From positions 1 to 42,735 of the forward strand of contig JBGUJH010000076.1 of assembly GCA_045113775.1 (NCBI GenBank): DNA of 42,735 nucleotides, read 5' to 3'. The notes under the pieces are model-generated. The model was not told where the DNA came from. It made no database searches and saw only the letters and a program-made list of their open reading frames with translations. The position numbers and the translations under genes were made by a program. Of this stretch, positions 37,511 to 42,735 are shown in pieces (the first letter of the stretch is position 1; each line of letters begins with the position of its first letter). This DNA comes from CAG-791 sp045113775 (GTDB lineage: Bacteria; Bacillota; Clostridia; Lachnospirales; Lachnospiraceae).

Positions 37511-38815
37511 ATGTTCGGATTAGGCAGACTTAATGCAGCAGTAGTTGGAACCGGGTATATGGCGACAAAAATGGCAGCTGTGCTGAATGCTTCTCCCACC
37601 GTGAGACCCTATGCGATCGTTTCAAGGGACCTCGACCGTGCACTTTCATTCGGCAGAGAAAACGGATTTAAAAAGGCTTATGATTCGATGGAAGCCATGC
37701 TGGCGGATCAAAAGGTCAATCTGGTATATATCGCGACTCCGGCATCGGAACATGCGAGCCAGGTGAGGCTCTGCATTGAGGCGGGAAGACCGGTCCTGTG
37801 TGAAACGCCCATCGCATTGACAGCGGCGGAAGCGGAGAGCCTGTTCTCGCTGTCCTCTTCACTCGACGTCCTGGTCGTAGAAGCAGTGCATATCCGTTTT
37901 CTTCCATTTTTCAAACAGATCGTAAGTGTGATATCAAGCGGAGCTGTCGGAACGCCGGTGATGCTTACTGCCAATATGGCTGCTGACATGGAGAACCTTC
38001 CCAGGCTCCAGCGCCCTTCCCTGGGTGGAGGCGCGCTTGGCGACATGGGCTATTTTCTCCTCAACTTTTCTTCTATGATCTTCGGAGACCAGGTCAAGCG
38101 GATCCAGTCAAGCTGTGCGTTTACATCCGTCCGGGTCGACCGACAGCTGAGTATCACCCTTCAATATAAAGATGACAGAATGGCTGTACTTTCGTGTACC
38201 ACGAGAGGAAATGGTGAGAGCAGGGCTGTCATCCAGGGTACTAAAGGATATATGGTGATAGAGGACCTCAAGAACTTCGCGTCTGCGACCGTGTATGACA
38301 GTCGAAGGGTCAAAACAGCGAATTATAAGAGGGGAAAGCAGAAGAGCGAATTTGAATTTGAGATGGCGGCATTTGCCGCCGCGATGAAATCAGGTTGGAA
38401 GGAATGCCCTGAGATCCCTCACGCGCAGTCCTTGTCCATGATGCAGATGTCGGATTTTATCCGCAGGCAGCTGGGCATCTCATATGAAGAGATCCAGATC
38501 ACGCAGATACCTGATATGATCGAGAGTACTGCCTCACCTCAAACCGTGACTGTAAATGAGACGATCATTGATCAGAGCACCGAAGGCGGAAGGGAAGAGG
38601 AATCCGCTGTAAGCAGCGGGGAAGAAACAGTGGTCCCTGAGGCGGAAACAGTGGTCTCTGAGGCGGAAACAGTGATCCCGGAGGCGGAAACTGTGATTCC
38701 TGAGGAAAGAACTGTGATTCCTGAGGAAGAAACGGAGTTGCCTGAGGAAGAAACTGTGTCCGCGGAGGAGGAGACTTTAAGCTCCGATGCAGACCTTCAG
38801 GATGAGAACGAGTAG
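37511..38815 (+). CDS. Gfo/Idh/MocA-family oxidoreductase homologue with repeat tail
   Basis: NAD(P)-binding sugar-dehydrogenase-like protein. The Rossmann fold starts at AAVVGTGYMATKMA (9-22), and the C-terminal substrate domain shows GGGALGDMGYFLLNF. The usual catalytic-motif Lys of EKP is replaced: VLCETPIAL, with T99. EAVHIRFLPFF follows in the position of EAfmwRfhP. From about residue 372 to 420 the protein is a run of seven 7-residue acidic repeats (ETVVPEA and variants), encoded by 21-bp tandem repeats at 38624-38770. I chose ATG 37511 after GCGAGGAGATAT (434 aa) over ATG 37481. It is a single gene, with a PHP phosphatase convergent downstream. Activity is uncertain without the lysine. 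Confidence 0.82.
   Translation: MFGLGRLNAAVVGTGYMATKMAAVLNASPTVRPYAIVSRDLDRALSFGRENGFKKAYDSMEAMLADQKVNLVYIATPASEHASQVRLCIEAGRPVLCETPIALTAAEAESLFSLSSSLDVLVVEAVHIRFLPFFKQIVSVISSGAVGTPVMLTANMAADMENLPRLQRPSLGGGALGDMGYFLLNFSSMIFGDQVKRIQSSCAFTSVRVDRQLSITLQYKDDRMAVLSCTTRGNGESRAVIQGTKGYMVIEDLKNFASATVYDSRRVKTANYKRGKQKSEFEFEMAAFAAAMKSGWKECPEIPHAQSLSMMQMSDFIRRQLGISYEEIQITQIPDMIESTASPQTVTVNETIIDQSTEGGREEESAVSSGEETVVPEAETVVSEAETVIPEAETVIPEERTVIPEEETELPEEETVSAEEETLSSDADLQDENE
38624..38770 (+). repeat. Seven tandem 21-bp repeats
   Basis: In-frame units starting GAAACAGTG at 38624, 38645 and 38666, then diverging copies at 38687, 38708, 38729 and 38750. They code for E-T-V-x-P-E-A/E. Copies 1-3 are the most alike, pointing to recent slippage-type expansion at the 5' end. 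Confidence 0.88.
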
Positions 38816-38857
38816 CGCGGGCCCGGCAGCAGGATTGTCTCTTACCAATGAGAAAAA

Positions 38858-38904
38858 GCGGGAAAATACCGAAATGATCGTAAAGGCTTTCGGTGTTTTC
38901 CCGC
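38858..38904. terminator. Bidirectional terminator between the dehydrogenase and PHP genes
   Basis: GCGGGAAAATACCGAAA pairs with CTTTCGGTGTTTTCCCGC over an 11-nt loop. On the minus strand it ends in TTTTTCTC, serving the PHP gene; on the plus strand the tail is TCTTATATATT. Confidence 0.85.
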
Positions 38905-38917
38905 TCTTATATATTCG

Positions 38918-39742
38918 TCAGAGCGGCAGCATCTGAGGTTTTCTTTCTTTATATATGGCGTAGTACCTGAATCCGAGAGAGCGGAGGATCCCGGCAGTCT
39001 CCTCAAAACGGCCTGCGATCCGTTCGGGAACGTGTGCATCCGAACCGACGGTGATCAGCTCGCCTCCCATTTCCCTGTATCGGGCCATAATGTCGGGAAG
39101 AGGGTTAAAATATGGCATGCCTTTAGTGAGAGGAGCGGTGTTGACTTCCAGCGCGATCCCCCGAGTGATCAATTCCTTCAGTATCGGATCGATCAGATCG
39201 GAAAATGATCCGTAATTATAGATCCGTTCCCTGTCCGGCAGATACCTGGCCACATAATCCAAATGACCGCACGAGTCAATGTCCGGGAAAACCCTGATAT
39301 TGGCCAGAGTGTCTTCGAGATACAGCTCCAGCGCTTCTTCCTGCGTGCGGTCAAAAAGAAAATCGGGGTAGTAGGGGTCAAAGCCGGCGCACAGATGGTT
39401 GGATCCTATTATGAAATCAAAATCATGTTCCCGTGCATAGGACTGAAGGAAACTGCCGAGATGCGGCTGCAGGCCCAGTTCGACTCCGAATCTGAGATCG
39501 ATCTGTCCTTCGTATTTATCTTTCATTTTAAGGAAGTCTTTTTTATAAAGGTCATAATCCAGCTCAAAGGTGCCGGGCGCGACATCCGGATTATTGTCGT
39601 AAGGAAACTCAGGATCGTAATGATCTGTAAAGCACATGACCTTCAAACCCTTCTCTATTCCTGAGAGGATCTGTGTCTCCATCGGCGCGGTGCTGTCGCC
39701 TGAGTGCTCGGAATGAATATGGTAATCTGCTGTAATGCCCAT
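38918..39742 (-). CDS. PHP-domain phosphatase, histidinol-phosphatase-like
   Basis: PHP-family metal-dependent phosphoesterase of 274 aa. Metal motifs: DYHIHSEHSGDS (H8, H10), MCFTDHYDPEF, the RFGVELGL glutamate, DFIIGSNHL, CGHLDYVARY and VGSDAHVPERI. This arrangement matches HisK/HisJ-type histidinol phosphatases, the ninth step of histidine synthesis. No other his gene is in the window, so an unrelated phosphatase substrate is possible. On the minus strand the start follows GGAGGCAGAGAA. It is a single-gene unit with its own promoter and a terminator at 38858-38904. Confidence 0.88.
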   Translation of the reverse strand: MGITADYHIHSEHSGDSTAPMETQILSGIEKGLKVMCFTDHYDPEFPYDNNPDVAPGTFELDYDLYKKDFLKMKDKYEGQIDLRFGVELGLQPHLGSFLQSYAREHDFDFIIGSNHLCAGFDPYYPDFLFDRTQEEALELYLEDTLANIRVFPDIDSCGHLDYVARYLPDRERIYNYGSFSDLIDPILKELITRGIALEVNTAPLTKGMPYFNPLPDIMARYREMGGELITVGSDAHVPERIAGRFEETAGILRSLGFRYYAIYKERKPQMLPL

Positions 39743-39769
39743 TTCTCTGCCTCCATTGTTTTTGTGTGC

Positions 39770-39798
39770 ATTTTAGCAGTATTTTTGCCTTGTATCAA
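39770..39798 (-). promoter_or_regulatory. Promoter of the PHP phosphatase gene
   Basis: On the minus strand TTGATA (39793-39798), a 17-nt spacer and TAAAAT (39770-39775). Confidence 0.7.
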
Positions 39799-39860
39799 TC
39801 AATTGTTACTAAAACCACTCGCTTTTAAGTCTAATATTTGTATAAAATACCATCAGATAC

Positions 39861-39890
39861 TTGAAAATTGTATGCCGCATGCGTTAAAAT
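39861..39890 (+). promoter_or_regulatory. gapA promoter
   Basis: TTGAAA (39861-39866), an 18-nt spacer and TAAAAT (39885-39890). Transcription would start near 39897, at the first base of the structured leader. Confidence 0.65.
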
Positions 39891-39898
39891 GAGTTAGC

Positions 39899-39998
39899 TG
39901 ACAAAGTATGGCAATCACATGCGCGAATCGGCGGGAAGTGACGCGCGCAGGCGGAATAATTCGCAGAGGAAATGTCTATGTGATTCGTCATTTTTTTG
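39899..39998 (+). promoter_or_regulatory. Structured leader with terminator upstream of gapA
   Basis: AATCACAT (39913-39920) pairs with ATGTGATT (39978-39985), and TGAC (39899-39902) with GTCA (39987-39990), directly followed by TTTTTTT. Inside, GCGAAT (39923-39928) can pair with ATTCGC (39959-39964), while the overlapping GCGCG (39921-39925) can instead pair with CGCGC near 39942-39948. This looks like an attenuator or riboswitch-type leader, or a short independent RNA. I recognise no known class. The rest of 39743-40038 holds only promoters. Confidence 0.55.
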
Positions 39999-40038
39999 TT
40001 ACATTATCATTTCTAAATACTTTTAGGAGGAAAGAAAC

Positions 40039-41058
40039 ATGGCAGTAAAAGTAGCAATTAATGGTTTCGGACGTATTGGCCGTCTGGCATTCCGTCAGAT
40101 GTTCGGCGCAGAGGGATTTGAGATCGTAGCGATCAACGACCTTACTTCCCCCGCTATGCTCGCTCACCTGCTCAAGTACGACAGCACACAGGGCAGATAT
40201 GAGAAGGCTGACACAGTTTCCGCGGGCGAGGATTTCATCACTGTTGACGGCAAGGATATCAAGATCTATGCAAAGGCTAACGCAGCTGAGCTTCCTTGGG
40301 GCGAGATCGGTGTTGACGTAGTTCTGGAGTGCACAGGCTTCTATACCTCCAAGGCTAAGGCACAGGCTCACATCGATGCAGGCGCTAAGCATGTCATCAT
40401 TTCTGCTCCTGCAGGAAATGACCTTCCTACAATCGTCTACAACGTAAACCATCAGTCCCTGACAAGCGAAGATAAGATCATCTCCGCTGCATCCTGCACA
40501 ACCAACTGCCTGGCTCCTATGGCTAAGGCTCTCAATGATCTGGCTCCCATCAAGGCTGGTATCATGTGCACGATCCACGCTTACACAGGTGATCAGATGA
40601 CTCTTGACGGACCTCAGAGAAAGGGTGACAAGAGAAGATCCCGTGCAGCAGCTATCAACATCGTTCCCAACAGCACAGGCGCAGCTAAGGCTATCGGCCT
40701 TGTTATCCCTGAACTGAACGGCAAGCTCATCGGCGCAGCTCAGCGTGTTCCTACACCTACAGGCTCCACCACGATCCTTACCGCTGTTGTTGAAGGCGCT
40801 GTTACCAAGGACGAGATCAATGCCGCTATGAAGGCTGCTTCCAACGAGTCCTTCGGCTACAACGTTGATGAGATCGTTTCCAGCGATATCGTCGGCATGC
40901 GCTTCGGTTCCCTGTTCGATTCAACTCAGACCATGGTTCTGCCTCTTGACAACGGCACAACCGAGGTTCAGGTTGTTTCCTGGTATGACAACGAGAATTC
41001 TTACACAAGCCAGATGGTTCGCACCATCAAGCACTTCGGCAAGCTTCTCGGTGCTTGA
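40039..41058 (+). CDS. gapA: Glyceraldehyde-3-phosphate dehydrogenase
   Basis: Oxidises glyceraldehyde-3-phosphate to 1,3-bisphosphoglycerate in glycolysis. NAD-binding GFGRIGRLAFRQ at 9-20 and the NAD-selecting aspartate region INDLTSPAML; catalytic C153 in SAASCTTNCLAP; NVPTPTGS-like RVPTPTGSTT; C-terminal SWYDNENSYTSQMVRTI. Length is 339 aa. ATG follows TTAGGAGGAAAGAAAC. Codon use is strongly biased (AAG, CTC/CTT, GCT), as in highly expressed genes. It is first of the gapA-pgk-tpiA cluster, with a terminator-like hairpin before pgk. Confidence 0.99.
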   Translation: MAVKVAINGFGRIGRLAFRQMFGAEGFEIVAINDLTSPAMLAHLLKYDSTQGRYEKADTVSAGEDFITVDGKDIKIYAKANAAELPWGEIGVDVVLECTGFYTSKAKAQAHIDAGAKHVIISAPAGNDLPTIVYNVNHQSLTSEDKIISAASCTTNCLAPMAKALNDLAPIKAGIMCTIHAYTGDQMTLDGPQRKGDKRRSRAAAINIVPNSTGAAKAIGLVIPELNGKLIGAAQRVPTPTGSTTILTAVVEGAVTKDEINAAMKAASNESFGYNVDEIVSSDIVGMRFGSLFDSTQTMVLPLDNGTTEVQVVSWYDNENSYTSQMVRTIKHFGKLLGA

Positions 41059-41098
41059 TCTGTCTTACCGACAGGTAAATTATTGACCTGAAAAGCCT

Positions 41099-41138
41099 AA
41101 GGGGTCCGGTCTAAATTGGACCGGACCCCTGTTCTATT
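41099..41138 (+). terminator. Hairpin terminator between gapA and pgk
   Basis: AGGGGTCCGGTC and GACCGGACCCCT form a 12-bp stem with a short AT-rich loop, then GTTCTATT. The T tract is poor and pgk begins about 20 nt later, so partial read-through or an RNA-stabilising role for gapA is likely. Confidence 0.75.
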
Positions 41139-41154
41139 AAAGGAGGAAAATATT

Positions 41155-42363
41155 ATGGGACTGAATAAGAAATCCGTTGATGATATCAACGTAAAGGGCA
41201 AATATGTCCTGTGCAGATGCGACTTCAACGTACCGCTGAAGGCCGGCGTCATCACTGATGACAACCGCATCGTGGCAGCTCTGCCCACAATCAAGAAGCT
41301 GATCGCTGACGGCGGCAAGGTCATCCTCTGCTCCCACCTCGGAAAGCCGAAGGGAGAGCCCAAGCCCGAGATGTCTCTGGCTCCCGTTGCAGTTCGTCTG
41401 GCAGAGTGCCTTGGCCAGCCTGTCGTTTTCGCGGCAGATCCTGAGGTCGTAGGCCCTAACGCCAAGGCTGCAGTCGCTGCAATGAAGGACGGCGATGTAG
41501 TTCTCCTTGAGAACACCCGCTACAGAAAAGAAGAGACCAAGAACGGAGAGGCTTTCTCCAAGGAACTTGCTTCCCTGGCAGAAGTATTCGTAAACGATGC
41601 CTTCGGTACCGCTCACAGAGCTCATTGCTCCAACGTCGGTGTTACTGAGTATCTCAGCCCCTGCGTAGTCGGTTATCTGATGCAGAAAGAGATCGATTTC
41701 CTCGGCAAGGCTGTTGAAGATCCGGTACGTCCTTTCGTAGCGATCCTCGGCGGCGCTAAGGTTGCTGACAAGCTCAATGTTATCAACAACCTGCTCGAGA
41801 AGTGCGACACCCTCATCATCGGCGGCGGCATGGCTTACACCTTCCTTAAGGCTAAGGGCTATGAGATCGGCAAGTCTCTCGTAGACGAGACCAAGATCGA
41901 CTATTGCGCAGAGATGATTAAGAAGGCTGAGGACCTGGGCAAGCAGCTCCTTCTTCCCATCGACACAGTTGTCACCGCTTCCTTCCCGGATCCGATCGAC
42001 GCTGAGATCGAGGTAGAGACTGTTGACGCCGACAAGATCCCTGCTGACAAGATGGGCATGGATATCGGACCCAAGACCATCGCTCTTTACAGCGACGCCA
42101 TTAAGAATGCCAAGACTGTTGTCTGGAACGGACCTATGGGCGTATTCGAGAACCCGATCCTTGCTAACGGCACAAAGTGCGTAGCACAGGCTCTGGCTGA
42201 CGCAGATGCAACCACCATCATCGGCGGCGGCGACAGTGCGGCAGCAGCTAACCAGATGGGCTTCCACGACAAGATGAGCCACATCTCCACCGGCGGCGGC
42301 GCTTCCCTTGAGTTCCTTGAGGGCAAGGTGCTTCCCGGCGTAGCAGCAGCTGACGACAAATAA
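41155..42363 (+). CDS. pgk: Phosphoglycerate kinase
   Basis: Transfers phosphate from 1,3-bisphosphoglycerate to ADP. Signature CRCDFNVPLKAGVITDDNRI near the N-terminus, HLGKPKGEPKPEMSLAPVA, LENTRYRKEE, FVNDAFGTAHRAHCS, GGAKVADKLNVI and the C-terminal nucleotide-site WNGPMGVFE and GGGDSAAAANQ are all present. Length 402 aa is standard. ATG 41155 follows AAAGGAGGAAAATATT; the frame is open upstream but only across the terminator stem. tpiA follows. Confidence 0.99.
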   Translation: MGLNKKSVDDINVKGKYVLCRCDFNVPLKAGVITDDNRIVAALPTIKKLIADGGKVILCSHLGKPKGEPKPEMSLAPVAVRLAECLGQPVVFAADPEVVGPNAKAAVAAMKDGDVVLLENTRYRKEETKNGEAFSKELASLAEVFVNDAFGTAHRAHCSNVGVTEYLSPCVVGYLMQKEIDFLGKAVEDPVRPFVAILGGAKVADKLNVINNLLEKCDTLIIGGGMAYTFLKAKGYEIGKSLVDETKIDYCAEMIKKAEDLGKQLLLPIDTVVTASFPDPIDAEIEVETVDADKIPADKMGMDIGPKTIALYSDAIKNAKTVVWNGPMGVFENPILANGTKCVAQALADADATTIIGGGDSAAAANQMGFHDKMSHISTGGGASLEFLEGKVLPGVAAADDK

Positions 42364-42383
42364 TTTCCATTCGATCCGAAAAC

Positions 42384-42411
42384 AGGGGCAGAACTGTGTT
42401 TTGCCCCTGAA
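42384..42411 (+). repeat. Hairpin between pgk and tpiA
   Basis: CAGGGGCA and TGCCCCTG flank an AT-rich loop. No T tract follows, so an mRNA-processing or stability element is more likely than a full terminator. Confidence 0.6.
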
Positions 42412-42437
42412 TAAGCAATAATCAAAGGAGTACAACA

Positions 42438-42735
42438 ATGGCAAGAAGAAAAATCGTAGCCGGCAACTGGAAAATGAACAAAACCCCTACAGAGGCTACG
42501 GCGCTCGTAGCGATGCTTGCTCCCCTTGTAAAGAGCGATGATGTGGACGTAGTATACTGCGTGCCCGCAATCGACATTGTTCCCGTTGTTGAGGCAGTTA
42601 AGGGAACCAACGTAGCAGTTGGCGCAGAGAACATCTCTGACAAAGACAGCGGCGCGTTCACCGGCGAGATCTCCGGACCTATGCTTGTTGACGCAGGTGT
42701 CAAGTATGTCATCATCGGCCACTCCGAGAGAAGAG
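42438..42735 (+). CDS. tpiA: Triosephosphate isomerase (partial, cut by window end)
   Basis: Interconverts dihydroxyacetone phosphate and glyceraldehyde-3-phosphate. The first 99 codons are present: RKIVAGNWKMNKTPTEA with the catalytic N and K of GNWKMN, GAENISDKDSGAFTGEIS, and VKYVIIGHSERR with the catalytic His. The open frame continues past the window edge. ATG follows CAAAGGAGTACAAC. Third gene of the glycolytic cluster. Confidence 0.97.
   Translation, partial: MARRKIVAGNWKMNKTPTEATALVAMLAPLVKSDDVDVVYCVPAIDIVPVVEAVKGTNVAVGAENISDKDSGAFTGEISGPMLVDAGVKYVIIGHSERR

Noticed and set aside
38624..38770. CRISPR-like array
   Set aside because: Units are contiguous 21-bp coding repeats without spacers.
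41137..42444. 435-codon open frame antisense to pgk
   Set aside because: pgk is certain on the sense strand; high codon bias in glycolytic genes creates stop-free antisense frames.

Overview
The window is about 42.7 kb of densely coded chromosome from a low-GC-type Firmicute with roughly even GC content, most likely a member of the Lachnospiraceae (Clostridia). The evidence is the topA-codY-rpsB-tsf order, MecA, a Clostridia-type NAD ligase with an SWKLDG active-site motif, a DUF5688-type protein, CodY, EF-P and NrdR, and strong Shine-Dalgarno sites. No phage, transposase, CRISPR array or rRNA is visible. Two single tRNA genes are present, Gly-CCC and Arg-CCG.

Layout. 1-6.3 kb: topA, codY, then rpsB behind a structured leader, followed by two tandem full-length EF-Ts genes separated by a strong terminator. 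6.4-13.6 kb: mecA, rluF-like, ligA, metA (acetyl-CoA type) and an 871-residue repeat protein of unknown function, all on + and closely spaced. 13.7-17.3 kb: a coiled-coil/double zinc-ribbon protein with its own promoter, a monoacylglycerol-lipase-like hydrolase, and a PurF-like amidophosphoribosyltransferase that lacks the catalytic cysteine. 17.3-18.7 kb (-): citrate synthase, convergent with the purF-like gene across a shared bidirectional terminator. 18.9-28.4 kb: soluble hybrid histidine kinase, uridine phosphorylase, cytidine deaminase, a small orphan ZAS-type membrane protein, DNA polymerase I, CoaE, a WalJ/YycJ-like MBL nuclease, and the ACT-domain UPF0237/UPF0210 pair. 28.5-33.6 kb: fructokinase, tRNA-Gly, an LtaS/OpgB-like phosphoglycerol transferase with a C-terminal ILEI/FAM3-like domain, and a secreted lysozyme-like protein with cell-wall-binding repeats. 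33.7-38.8 kb: a short two-domain pyruvate-kinase homologue, nrdR, efp, a DUF5688-like gene, tRNA-Arg followed by a string of hairpins, and a Gfo/Idh/MocA-type protein with a seven-copy 21-bp repeat tail. 38.9-42.7 kb: a PHP phosphatase (-), then the glycolytic cluster gapA-pgk-tpiA; gapA has a structured leader with a terminator, and tpiA is cut by the window end.

The gene content is mostly housekeeping: translation, DNA replication and repair, nucleotide salvage, envelope and glycolysis. The parts that deserve a second look are the tandem tsf pair with patchy near-identity suggesting gene conversion, enzyme homologues that have lost a signature catalytic residue (PurF Cys, Gfo/Idh Lys) or a whole domain (pyruvate kinase), the unknown 871-aa repeat protein, the ILEI-domain fusion, structured leaders upstream of rpsB and gapA, the multi-hairpin region after tRNA-Arg, and a recurrent 7-3-7 GC-rich hairpin found just upstream of three genes.

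All assignments come from reading the sequence and from remembered family motifs. No database search or folding calculation was run.
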